Source: Richelia sinica FACHB-800 (GTDB lineage Bacteria; Cyanobacteriota; Cyanobacteriia; Cyanobacteriales; Nostocaceae). Taken from it: a DNA stretch of 64,000 nucleotides. Made by a program: the position numbers and the translations under genes. This document shows, one piece after another, positions 18,001 through 25,439 of the stretch; the first letter of the stretch is position 1; each line of letters opens with the position of its first letter. Under the pieces are notes generated by a model. The model did not search any database. It was not told the DNA's origin and worked only from the letters and a program-made list of their open reading frames with translations. Where the stretch lies: assembly GCF_014698825.1 (NCBI RefSeq), contig NZ_JACJTT010000027.1:1-64000 (forward strand). Direction: 5' to 3'.

Positions 18001-20872
18001 AATTGGGATTGAAGCTTTTTGGCAAAATCATATCCATCCTGATGATCAAGAAAGGGTATTAACTAACCTGAATCAATTATTTTCCCAAGAAACTTACGCC
18101 CACGAATATCGCTTCATCAACGCCTACGGCAACTATCGCTGGATACAATCAGAAATGAGATTGCTCCGAGATGAATTAGGTAACCCCCAAGAAATAGTTG
18201 GTTATTCCATCGACATTACTGAAAGAAAGCAAGCTGAAGAAGCTTTACGCCAAAATGAGATGTATTTGCGAGAAGCTCAAAGAGTCGCTCATGTGGGCAG
18301 TTGGAGTTATGACCTCATCAATCAAAAAAGCACTTGGTCAGAAGAACTTTACAAAATTCATGGTTTGGATATCACCGCAGCACCACCAACTATAGAGGAA
18401 ATTACTCGATTAATTCACCCTGATGATTCGGAACTATATCAACAAGAAATAGTTGCTAAAGCTTTAGTCAAGGAACCATTTGAACTTGATCTGCGAATTA
18501 TTCAGCCATCAGGAGACATTCGTCATGTGGAAACCCGTGGTGAACCAATCTTTAATGAAGAAGGGGAATTGGTGCGCTTATTCGGGACTACTTTAGATAT
18601 CACAGAACGTAAACGACTAGAAATCGCACTGCAAGAACAGGAAGCCTTTCTCCGGGCAATTGGTGACAATATCCCCAATGGTTACCTATATCAGTTAATT
18701 CGTCAGCTAGATGGTAGTTATAATTTCTGTTATCTCAGTGCTGGTGTGGAGAAATCCTATAATCTTCCAGCCGCAGCAATTATTGCTAACCCAAAGTTAA
18801 TAGACAACTTTATTGTTGAAGCAGACCGTCTTTACCTACTGGAAAAACAAGAAGAATCAGCACAAAATATGTGTGTGCTTGATGTTCAGGTGCGAGAATA
18901 TTCTCCCACTGGCAATATTCGTTGGATACGATTGTGCTCTACTCCCCGTCATTTGAGTGACGGACGCATTCTCTGGGATGGTGTACATTTAGATATCACA
19001 GAATTAAAGCAAACAGAAGAAATTCTCCGTAGTAGTGAAGCTAGTTTAGCCAAAGCTCAACAAATTGCCCATATTGGTAGTTGGGAATTGGATATATCCA
19101 CCCAACAATTAACTTGGTCAGAGGAGTTATTTCGGATTTATGGGCAAGATCCACAACGACCAACCTTAACCTATCCTGAATATCTGCAATTAATGCCCAT
19201 GGCAGACCAGGATAATTTGCAAAGCGTGGTGAATCAGGCAATTAATACTGGCAAGTCCTATGAAATTGAGCATCGGTTTATCCGTGCAGATGGTTCTGTT
19301 GGTTGGTTATTAGGAAGAGGAGAGCCAATTTTTGATTCTCAGGGCAGGGTAGTTAAGCTACTGGGAACGGCTTTAGATATTAGCGATCGCAAACGAGCAG
19401 AGTTAGAATTACAGACAGCCAAGGAAGCTGCGGAAGCTGCCAACCATGCTAAAAGCGTCTTTCTCGCTAATATGAGTCATGAATTGAGAACACCACTCAA
19501 TGTCATCCTGGGCTTTACTCAGGTCATGAAAGGTGATTTATTATTAACTGCTGAACAACAAGAAAACATCAAAATTATTCATCATAGTGGTGAACATTTG
19601 CTGAATTTAATCAACGATGTTCTCGATTTCTCTAAAATTGAAGCAGGTCACACCCAATTAGATATAATTAGTTTCGATTTAATTGCATTATTGAAATATT
19701 TACACGAAATGTTTCAACAAAAAACAGCCTTAAAAAATTTACAATTGCATCTAGAAATAGATCATCAATTACCCCAATATGTAACTACTGATGCCAATAA
19801 ACTCCGCCAAGTATTAATTAATTTAATTGGTAATGCAATTAAATTTACAGACCAAGGGAGCATTACTATTCGGGCTATGATGAAAGTAGATTCTGGTAGG
19901 GAAAACTATGGTGATAATTTACCAAATCAGCCCTTAATACTGCGGTTAGAAGTGGAAGATACAGGTATTGGCATTGCCGCAGAAGAACAAGAAATTATTT
20001 TTGATGCTTTTGTGCAAACTCAACGTGGTAGAGCATCCTTAGAAGGTACAGGTTTAGGACTGGCAATTAGTAGCAGATTCGTGAATTTAATGCACGGTGA
20101 TTTGAGCGTTACTAGTTCCCTTAATCAAGGCAGTATTTTCCGGATTGATTTACCAGTAGAAGTAGCTTCATCTGCCGAAATTCCTGCCACAGTCCAAACC
20201 AGACAAGTCATTGGTTTAGCACCCAATCAACCAATTTACCGGATTTTAGTAGTGGATGATCAACGAGAAAATCGTCAGTTATTAGTGAAACTTTTAGAAC
20301 AGGTAGGATTGGAGGTTAAAGCTGCTAGTAATGGAGAAGAAGCAATTCTCATCAATCAACAATGGCAGCCAGATTTAATTTGGATGGATATTCGATTACC
20401 AAATATGAATGGATATGAAGTTACACAGCAAATTCGCGCCCAAAGCCTTAACAAATCTCCCATTATTATTGCCTTAACTGCTCAAGTTTCTCCTGAAGAC
20501 CCCCATTTAGCCATCCAATCAGGCTGTAATGACTATATGAGTAAACCATTTCGAGAGGGAGAATTGTTTGCCAAAATAGAGCAATATTTGGGTTTAAACT
20601 ATATATATGCTGATGATAATTATTCTTTAGGAATTAACAGCGATGACAATCATGAATTAGCTACAACCTTAACACCAGAAAATCTGACTGTGATGCCTGT
20701 TAGTTGGCGAGAAGAACTCTACCAGTCGGCATTATGTTGTGATGAGGAAGATGTACTAAAACTAATTGCCCAAATTCCTAAGGAATATAATGTGTTGAGT
20801 GATGGATTAAAATCTCTCGTTCGTAGCTATCAATTTCAATCAATTTTGCAACTGATTAGCATAGGTGATTAA
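15065..20872 (+). CDS. Giant hybrid sensor kinase: dCache-HAMP-8xPAS-HisKA-HATPase-REC
   Basis: 1935 residues. A first membrane segment (about 10-32) precedes an extracytoplasmic dCache-like sensor (about 40-340). A second membrane segment (about 350-370) leads into HAMP (about 360-425). Eight PAS/PAC modules begin near 428, 548, 674, 800, 928, 1056, 1185 and 1318, most ending with a DITERK-type PAC motif. HisKA follows (H1472 in NMSHELRTPLN), then HATPase (NLIGNAIKFTD, DTGIGI, GTGLGLAIS) and a REC domain (about 1724-1840; WMDIRLPNMNGYE). All catalytic motifs are intact. The ligand is unknown. PAS6 and PAS8 share the AHxGSW motif, suggesting internal duplication. Confidence 0.93.
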   Translation: MVYHRLLPLPLRTVLTLPFILLLVITVGLTNFLCLHDSYKAADELAQQYLTEVGDRVHIYLDHYLDLPHQINQINVEEVRYGSLNINDLDAVERHLSAKIHTFDQVSDIIYASQEGNWRVVDTLNGKPTMWVSNNSQPTQVAQYEIADNGLRGKLLSFGNYGTEWDIYQSEWYRLANQKKQPSWSSVYPVRNNTDFTISASLPVLDRESGDSQGVFAVNLNLHKIAVFLRSLKLGNSGMVLIMERDGSLIASSTKELGIVHGKNQPVRRLLAHQIANPVLRSATLALKSKFPNWNAITQEESWHFTVGDQTYLAEIQPYSDEYGLNWLIVTTVPRPQILRQMNANAGNNILMTIVAVIVAIALGSIIANWIARPIINLSHISTEIAAGNFHQQVSPHLPIRELVRMAQSFNLMIGQLQVAFEQIQGNLRNSEAKYATIFHTSPDPILITALSELRLIEVNDIFLQTTGYELEEIIGRKISEINLLPYPEETAAIFQQIQTTGIIDNYQFHWQTKAGEIRVSLLSSEIVEINGQPCVISITKDISDMKQAEMALRESEERLRLALEVSHTIAWERDLQTDMLFFTATSVLETPQILSYQEAMALVHPDDRVLVDLANQNAIANRGEFLIEHRVAVGTEPQTWRWYQVHAKVLIDAEGVLRRMIGMSIDITERKQTEAALETTKNRYRAIVQDQTEFIIRYQPDGNTTFVNDAFCRYFGRSRSELIGYPYEIWIDEQDREYVAQLINSMSQDNPSVLVENRVIVGDEIRWTQWINLMLFDDDGEFVEYQAVGRDIDTRKRAELVLQEKEEFLRVIYQGVEQSIFVVDVLDDNEFCYVGMNPACEKIAGLTAAEIQGKTTAEVLPLEFAKSVKQHYQECLETGTTITYEEYLPFQGQDFWWLTSLTPIRDESGRIYRLVGSSVNISDRILIEQALRKSQQRLNYLLTFCPAMIYSCNPNHNFNLNFVSSNVKTLLGYEPNEVIGIEAFWQNHIHPDDQERVLTNLNQLFSQETYAHEYRFINAYGNYRWIQSEMRLLRDELGNPQEIVGYSIDITERKQAEEALRQNEMYLREAQRVAHVGSWSYDLINQKSTWSEELYKIHGLDITAAPPTIEEITRLIHPDDSELYQQEIVAKALVKEPFELDLRIIQPSGDIRHVETRGEPIFNEEGELVRLFGTTLDITERKRLEIALQEQEAFLRAIGDNIPNGYLYQLIRQLDGSYNFCYLSAGVEKSYNLPAAAIIANPKLIDNFIVEADRLYLLEKQEESAQNMCVLDVQVREYSPTGNIRWIRLCSTPRHLSDGRILWDGVHLDITELKQTEEILRSSEASLAKAQQIAHIGSWELDISTQQLTWSEELFRIYGQDPQRPTLTYPEYLQLMPMADQDNLQSVVNQAINTGKSYEIEHRFIRADGSVGWLLGRGEPIFDSQGRVVKLLGTALDISDRKRAELELQTAKEAAEAANHAKSVFLANMSHELRTPLNVILGFTQVMKGDLLLTAEQQENIKIIHHSGEHLLNLINDVLDFSKIEAGHTQLDIISFDLIALLKYLHEMFQQKTALKNLQLHLEIDHQLPQYVTTDANKLRQVLINLIGNAIKFTDQGSITIRAMMKVDSGRENYGDNLPNQPLILRLEVEDTGIGIAAEEQEIIFDAFVQTQRGRASLEGTGLGLAISSRFVNLMHGDLSVTSSLNQGSIFRIDLPVEVASSAEIPATVQTRQVIGLAPNQPIYRILVVDDQRENRQLLVKLLEQVGLEVKAASNGEEAILINQQWQPDLIWMDIRLPNMNGYEVTQQIRAQSLNKSPIIIALTAQVSPEDPHLAIQSGCNDYMSKPFREGELFAKIEQYLGLNYIYADDNYSLGINSDDNHELATTLTPENLTVMPVSWREELYQSALCCDEEDVLKLIAQIPKEYNVLSDGLKSLVRSYQFQSILQLISIGD

Positions 20873-21023
20873 TCAAATTTAGTAATATTCCTATGTCAAA
20901 AGAATCAGATATGCAAGTTATAACAGGGAACAGGTTACAGTATGAAAAGTATTTTGTTCTCTGGGTTGTATCATCAATGGATGTCCTAAGCACCTTGGTG
21001 ATGGCTATAAAAACCGTCTGCAT

Positions 21024-21599
21024 CTAAAACCTAGAATCAGATTCCTGTAAAAACTCCTCTTCTTGTGGTGTAGATATCCTTCCCAAAATTTGATTACGGT
21101 GAGGAAAGCGTCCAAACCGAGAGATGATTTCCATATGTTGAAAGGCAGATTTAATGGCATCAGCACTATCACGGTCATGACTCAGTTGTTGAAATAACTT
21201 TATACACTGGCGCTGATGGGCTAAATTTTCACTGTGTTCAAAAGGTAAATAAATAAACCAACGTTGTACAGATAATAAAGAGCGATCGTAACCTTGTGCA
21301 ACTGCATGTTGTGCCAAAGAAAGGGCCTCCCAATCAGTAGCGAAGGCTTCTGGGGTATCACGAAACATATTCCGAGGAAATTGATCTAGCAACAATATTA
21401 AAGCCAGACAACTCTCCGGTGCATTCATCCAATCATCAAAATCCCCTGCTGCGGCTTTGCGGTAATCTTCTAAAAATTTATCCCGTACCACTTGGTCAAA
21501 ATCTAGGTCTTTGCTAAACCATATCCGTCGTGGTTTACCATATTCCACTTCCTGAGGATGACCAAACCAAAAATCTAAAATCGCGGTTGCCTGTGACAT
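21024..21599 (-). CDS. DUF924 family protein
   Basis: 191 residues. The family signatures are clear: ILDFWFG near the N-terminus, RIWFSKD, LALILLLDQFPRNMFRDTP and the C-terminal FGRFPHRN. DUF924 proteins form an all-helical, TPR-like fold of unknown biochemical role. The ATG at 21599 (MSQATAILDFW) is preferred over an in-frame start five codons upstream because the family homology begins there. No operon partner is evident. Confidence 0.88.
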   Translation of the reverse strand: MSQATAILDFWFGHPQEVEYGKPRRIWFSKDLDFDQVVRDKFLEDYRKAAAGDFDDWMNAPESCLALILLLDQFPRNMFRDTPEAFATDWEALSLAQHAVAQGYDRSLLSVQRWFIYLPFEHSENLAHQRQCIKLFQQLSHDRDSADAIKSAFQHMEIISRFGRFPHRNQILGRISTPQEEEFLQESDSRF

Positions 21600-21730
21600 T
21601 AGTTTGATTAGCAATTACAATGTCGCATTGTACGCAATTTTACCCTGAAAGGGAACAATCAATGATATGACATTTGGCATCAGTGTAGAACAATGCCTGA
21701 TCATCCTTCTTGGTTCCCTCTTACTGTGAT

Positions 21731-22054
21731 TTAACTATTATTTGCGCCTAAACGTGCTTTTATATCTGCTGCAAAATCTTCATATCTTCTTAGAGAAGTC
21801 ACTTCTACCTGAACTCTTTGGCCATTTTTTTTCATAATTGGTAAATCTAAGAGAATTTGATCCAAAGTATCAGGATTAGGTACATCTACAATAGCAATGA
21901 CACGACGGGTACCAACGCATTTCCACAGGTCAATTACAACTCCTGCCTGTTTTGCGTGCAGCGCTGTATCAGCTTCCTCGCTCCAAATGGTGAACAATTC
22001 TTGCTGAGTTATGTCATCAGGGTATTCTACATGAAAGTCTAGGTGGTATAGCAT
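21731..22054 (-). CDS. Muconolactone delta-isomerase-like protein
   Basis: 107 residues of ferredoxin-like (dimeric alpha/beta barrel) type, similar in length and pattern to muconolactone isomerase: MLYHLDFHVEYP at the start and a central IAIVDVPNPDTLDQILLDLP. No aromatic catabolic genes lie nearby, so a true muconolactone substrate is doubtful. The gene stands alone between DUF924 and the small-peptide locus. Confidence 0.75.
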   Translation of the reverse strand: MLYHLDFHVEYPDDITQQELFTIWSEEADTALHAKQAGVVIDLWKCVGTRRVIAIVDVPNPDTLDQILLDLPIMKKNGQRVQVEVTSLRRYEDFAADIKARLGANNS

Positions 22055-22464
22055 GATTCACTTTCTTATCCGAGTGTTCTTATAGAAAAGATATACAGCA
22101 ACATGGCATCAGATACCAACTCTCCAGGAGAGATTTTTCTAGTGTTGGATATTGAACTGATATAGAATCAAGCTTTTGTGGACATAATCGGAAAAATTGA
22201 GTGACTTTTGCAACTTTCCTGCACCTTATTTATTGCACAACAAATATTAATCGCTGGCTTATAGCACATCCTAATAATTTTGCATAATGTATTTTATTGA
22301 TGTTCAGCAATCGCATATTGATGAGACACAATGCTAGTAATTCTGTCTAAATACTTACCTCAAAAAGATTGACGTAATTAAATAGCAAACGAAAATATAA
22401 GAACAGAATGTAAGCTCGAAAACTTATTTACACCTACTCCTATATTGGTGGAGGAAATACCAAA
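22055..22464. other. Intergenic region upstream of the peptide locus
   Basis: 410 AT-rich bases between a minus-strand gene and the plus-strand small peptide gene, so it should hold promoters for both directions. No gene, repeat or strong hairpin was recognised. Confidence 0.45.
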
Positions 22465-22695
22465 ATGGATCTCATAATCGTTGATTTATATCCCAATCAA
22501 GAACATATAAATGATCTATCACCCTGGGAAATGGAAAAGATTAAGGGTGGGTATCGAAGAAGACGAAGAAACTCTAGGTCGAATGATTCTCAAAATTTTT
22601 CTCAACTCCGCCAAGAAATTGACAGTAGCATTCAGAGGTGGAGAAATGAAATAAATGATATCAATGATAGCTTAAGAGAAGAGTTCGAGTTTTAA
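22465..22695 (+). CDS. Arg-rich double-glycine leader peptide (putative secreted RiPP/bacteriocin-like precursor)
   Basis: 76 residues behind a strong GGAGGA Shine-Dalgarno. The first 28 residues look like a double-Gly leader (NDLSPWEMEKIKGG). The remaining 48 begin with an RRRRR run and go on as a polar, helical, Ser/Asn/Arg-rich chain with no Cys. This suggests export by a C39-peptidase ABC transporter after cleavage at GG. The core is unrelated to the four precursors downstream, and a terminator (22732-22767) separates them. Family not recognised. Real gene: likely. Function: unknown. Confidence 0.7.
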   Translation: MDLIIVDLYPNQEHINDLSPWEMEKIKGGYRRRRRNSRSNDSQNFSQLRQEIDSSIQRWRNEINDINDSLREEFEF

Positions 22696-22731
22696 AATAA
22701 CCCTCTAGCATTTATCGATTCCTTAATTTAT

Positions 22732-22767
22732 ACGTGCATGATAAATAATCAATCATGCACGTTTTTT
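22732..22767 (+). terminator. Rho-independent terminator after the Arg-rich peptide gene
   Basis: A perfect 10-bp stem (ACGTGCATGA / TCATGCACGT), 11-nt loop and a run of six T. It makes the 76-residue peptide gene a separate transcript from the precursor array downstream. Confidence 0.88.
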
Positions 22768-22884
22768 GTATAGTTGAAAGTGGTCATAAGTCTAGACATA
22801 ACAGACACAAGACATTTATTTATGTCCTTTTAGACTGGGTTGAGCTATTGATTTTTTGAAGCAGCACCAATAAAAATTGAGTTA

Positions 22885-22958
22885 TCGGTTAAGTGAAGGA
22901 CAACAACACTTAACTAACCGAAAAAATAAATTTGCGGAAAGCAAATTCAGGAGGAAAA
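22885..22958 (+). promoter_or_regulatory. Structured 5' leader with two hairpins before the precursor array
   Basis: Hairpin 1 pairs TCGGTTAAGTG (22885-22895) with CACTTAACTAACCGA (22907-22921) with a small bulge. Hairpin 2 pairs AATTTGC (22929-22935) with GCAAATT (22941-22947) around GGAAA. The Shine-Dalgarno AGGAGG follows directly. No T tract follows hairpin 1, so it is more likely an mRNA-stability or translation-control structure than a terminator. Confidence 0.5.
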
Positions 22959-22959
22959 C

Positions 22960-23199
22960 ATGGCTAGTATTAAACTCTCGGAATTAAATATAGTTGGTTC
23001 TGAATTATTTCAAGATGCTGACAGCTACTTGAACGAATTAAGTGAAGCTAGTGCTCTAGCTGTAAATGGTGGTGATGATAGCAGCGACTTTGGTTCTTAC
23101 ACTGAATATGGTGTCAAGTACCTGGAATTTTTCGTAGCTGGTTATGGTATTGCCACTGTTAAGCACATTGCTAAATCTTTCAGCAATTCTTATCACTAA
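22960..23199 (+). CDS. RiPP precursor peptide 1 (double-Gly leader, Cys-free core)
   Basis: 79 residues. The 38-residue leader ends LSEASALAVNGG and contains GSELFQDADSY. The predicted 41-residue core has Ser at 3, 4, 8, 35, 37 and 39 and Thr at 10 and 28, and no Cys. Its centre is hydrophobic with Gly spacing (YLEFFVAGYGIATVKH), and Lys30, His31 and Lys34 make its C-terminal end cationic. SD AGGAGG. First of four tandem paralogues upstream of an APH-type kinase and a HopA1 protein, which suggests Ser/Thr phosphorylation and elimination. The precursor call is inference from leader, duplication and context. Confidence 0.8.
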   Translation: MASIKLSELNIVGSELFQDADSYLNELSEASALAVNGGDDSSDFGSYTEYGVKYLEFFVAGYGIATVKHIAKSFSNSYH

Positions 23200-23246
23200 G
23201 CTTCCCCAATGTTCAGGTTGCAACTAGTTTGTAGTAGGAGGAAATC

Positions 23247-23486
23247 ATGGCTCATATCACACTTGCTGAATTAAATTTTGCTGGTTCTGAACTATTCCAA
23301 GATTCTGAAAGCTACTTGAATGAATTAAGTGAAGCTGCTTCTCTAGCAGTCAATGGTGGTTACGACAGCAGCGACTTTGGTTCTTACACTGAATATGGTG
23401 TCAAGTATCTAGAGTTTTTAGTAGCTGGTTATGGTATTGCGACTGTTAAGCACATCGCTAAATCTTTCAGTGATTCTTATCACTAA
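23247..23486 (+). CDS. RiPP precursor peptide 2 (double-Gly leader, Cys-free core)
   Basis: 79 residues, a close paralogue of precursor 1. The leader is 38 residues (GSELFQDSESYLNELS, ending LAVNGG). The core starts YDSSDFGSYTEYG and ends SFSDSYH. All eight Ser/Thr positions of precursor 1's core are kept, and it also lacks Cys. The main core changes are Asp to Tyr at position 1 and Phe to Leu at position 20. SD TAGGAGG. It starts 47 bases after precursor 1. Confidence 0.8.
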   Translation: MAHITLAELNFAGSELFQDSESYLNELSEAASLAVNGGYDSSDFGSYTEYGVKYLEFLVAGYGIATVKHIAKSFSDSYH

Positions 23487-23531
23487 ATCTCAGTACAAAC
23501 CAGTTTAAAAATAATTGTTCAGGAGGAAATT

Positions 23532-23774
23532 ATGGCAAGTATTCATTTGTCTCAATTGAATGTCACTGGTTCTGAATTGTTCCAAGATTCGGAAAGCTAT
23601 TTGGACGATTTGAGTGCAGCTAGTGCTCTAGCAGTTAATGGTGGTGATGATAGCAGCGACTTTCATTCCTACACTGAATATGGTGTGAAGTATCTGGAAT
23701 TTTTCGTAGCTGGTTATGGTATCGCTACTATTAAGCACATAGTTAAATCTTTTAGCGATGGTTACCATTACTAG
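23532..23774 (+). CDS. RiPP precursor peptide 3 (double-Gly leader, Cys-free core)
   Basis: 80 residues. The leader is 38 residues (GSELFQDSESYLDDLS, ending LAVNGG). The core has Gly7 changed to His (SDFHSYTEYG), Ala33 to Val, and an altered tail SFSDGYHY, so Ser39 is lost and a terminal Tyr added. Seven hydroxyl residues remain, with no Cys. SD AGGAGG. After it comes a 157-base gap with a weak inverted repeat (CCAGGG near 23825 / CCCTGG near 23872) before the divergent precursor 4. This might tune expression of the distal genes. Confidence 0.8.
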   Translation: MASIHLSQLNVTGSELFQDSESYLDDLSAASALAVNGGDDSSDFHSYTEYGVKYLEFFVAGYGIATIKHIVKSFSDGYHY

Positions 23775-23931
23775 AATACTAAATCTAACTGCTGTTTAGT
23801 TTTCTAGTCACATAAATAGCTTTCCAGGGTTAATTTACCAGAAAATCTATTGGATTGAACATGGAAAATAGCCCTGGATTTCTCAAAATTATCTATATAG
23901 AACATCATTTATTGGCAGGAATTAAAATGGT

Positions 23932-24141
23932 ATGGCTAAAATTAAAATTAATGATTTACAGGTCGATGATGTAGATAAGTTTCTAACAAATATCAATAAT
24001 ATTGAATCTCAATTTATCTTTGGTGGTGAACATACCTCCGTATATCAAGTGTTGAATTATGGAGTCAAAGCTCTGGAATTTGCTTTAGCAATTTATGCAA
24101 TTGATACTATTACTTTATTAACCAAATCATTTAAAACCTAG
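23932..24141 (+). CDS. Divergent RiPP precursor-like peptide 4
   Basis: 69 residues. The putative leader is 32 residues and ends SQFIFGG; it lacks the SELFQDSESY block but keeps the start pattern MAxIxIxxL. The 37-residue core aligns with the others through YGVK-LEF--A-Y-I and the terminal KSF. It has Thr3, Ser4, Thr27, Thr29, Thr32, Ser34 and Thr37, and no Cys. An AGGA lies about 12 bases before the ATG, so translation may be weaker. It starts 56 bases ahead of the kinase gene. It could be a second substrate or a helper peptide. Confidence 0.72.
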   Translation: MAKIKINDLQVDDVDKFLTNINNIESQFIFGGEHTSVYQVLNYGVKALEFALAIYAIDTITLLTKSFKT

Positions 24142-24197
24142 TGAGTATCTGCCAGTAATAATCTTTCCTGCACTTCATGAAATCTTGATTTAAAGCT

Positions 24198-25373
24198 ATG
24201 AAAATTATTTTAAGTGATCAAAACGTATTTGAGTATCTCATTTCTCAAGGACTCTGCACAGCACAAGATGCTTCACTCAGCACTATTGAACTAAAAGCAG
24301 CTAAAAACTTTAATTTACTGATTAGTTTACCAAATGGTCAAAAGCTGTTGGTCAAGCAAGAAAGAGTGAACCGAGATGGTAAAACAATAGGTGAATTTGA
24401 GAGTGAATGGCAAGTACATAATTTATGTCAGAGTTTTCCTGAACTTAGTCATTTATGCTCATCTTTATCAGAGGCAGTTTTGTTTGATGAAGAAAACTCT
24501 ATTTTGGTATTTAATTATCTCAATGAATATCGAGATTTAGGTAATTTCTATGCTTATGAAAATATTTTTCCAAGCGAGATATCCCGGTCAATTGGCACTA
24601 CTTTAGCATCAATTCATAGTTTAACTTTTCATCGTCAAGACTATCGGCGTTTTTTAGAAAAATCGGGAGAGATTGTAGATATTATTCCGAATTTAGCTAG
24701 GGGATTAGATAAAATCACACCAGAGGTTTTTGGTAAATTGCCTGGGGAGGGCTTGAAATTTTTTACCCTTTATCAAAGATATGATAATTTAGGTCAAGCC
24801 ATAGCTGATTTAAGTGCAGCTTTCAAACCTTGTTGTTTAACTCATAATGACCTAAAGCTGAATAATATTCTACTGGCTTTAAATTGGGAACAAAATATTC
24901 TTCCAAGTACAATTTTCACAGAAGGAACAATTCGCTTCATTGACTGGGAAAGGGCTAATTGGGGAGATCCTGCTAGTGATTTAGGTGCAATAATTGCTAG
25001 TTACTTACAAATTTGGCTATATAGTATGGTTGCTAGCAAAACAATACCTATTGAAGAATGTTTGCGTTTAGCTGCTGTTCCCCTGCAATTGATCCAACCT
25101 TCATTAAGAGCATTAGTAACTGGCTATTTAGCAGAATTTCCCTCTATTTTCGAGGATCGTCCTAATTTTTTATCTTTAGTTTTACAATTTTCTGGATTTG
25201 CTTTAATCAGGTCGATTCAAGCGACTCTCCAACATGAAAAAAGTTTTGGTAATACTGGAATTTGCATCCTACAAGTTGCCAAGAGTTTATTATGTCGTCC
25301 CCAAGCATCTATCAATACTATTTTTGGTATGGATGCAGAAGAATTAATTGCAACAAGTTTATCTTTGGTTTAA
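24198..25373 (+). CDS. APH-type kinase of RiPP dehydration (LxmK/TvaC-like)
   Basis: 391 residues with the aminoglycoside-phosphotransferase/kinase fold. Visible are a candidate ATP lysine K53 (KLLVKQE), the catalytic loop HNDLKLNN (H216, D218, N223) and the metal motif FIDWE (D249) followed by GDPASDLG. In class V lanthipeptide (LxmK) and thioviridamide (TvaC) clusters, proteins of this fold phosphorylate Ser/Thr of the precursor, and a HopA1-family lyase then removes the phosphate. Placement between four precursors and a HopA1 gene argues for the same job here and against antibiotic resistance. The motif set is complete; the role is inferred. Confidence 0.85.
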   Translation: MKIILSDQNVFEYLISQGLCTAQDASLSTIELKAAKNFNLLISLPNGQKLLVKQERVNRDGKTIGEFESEWQVHNLCQSFPELSHLCSSLSEAVLFDEENSILVFNYLNEYRDLGNFYAYENIFPSEISRSIGTTLASIHSLTFHRQDYRRFLEKSGEIVDIIPNLARGLDKITPEVFGKLPGEGLKFFTLYQRYDNLGQAIADLSAAFKPCCLTHNDLKLNNILLALNWEQNILPSTIFTEGTIRFIDWERANWGDPASDLGAIIASYLQIWLYSMVASKTIPIEECLRLAAVPLQLIQPSLRALVTGYLAEFPSIFEDRPNFLSLVLQFSGFALIRSIQATLQHEKSFGNTGICILQVAKSLLCRPQASINTIFGMDAEELIATSLSLV

Positions 25374-25439
25374 TTGAGCCAAGATATTGGGCTGGGCTTA
25401 ACGCTGCATCTGAATTATATACCCTATACTCTGAACGAT

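Noticed and set aside
24198-25373. Aminoglycoside resistance gene
   Set aside because: The fold matches APH, but its position between peptide precursors and a HopA1 gene argues for a RiPP kinase.
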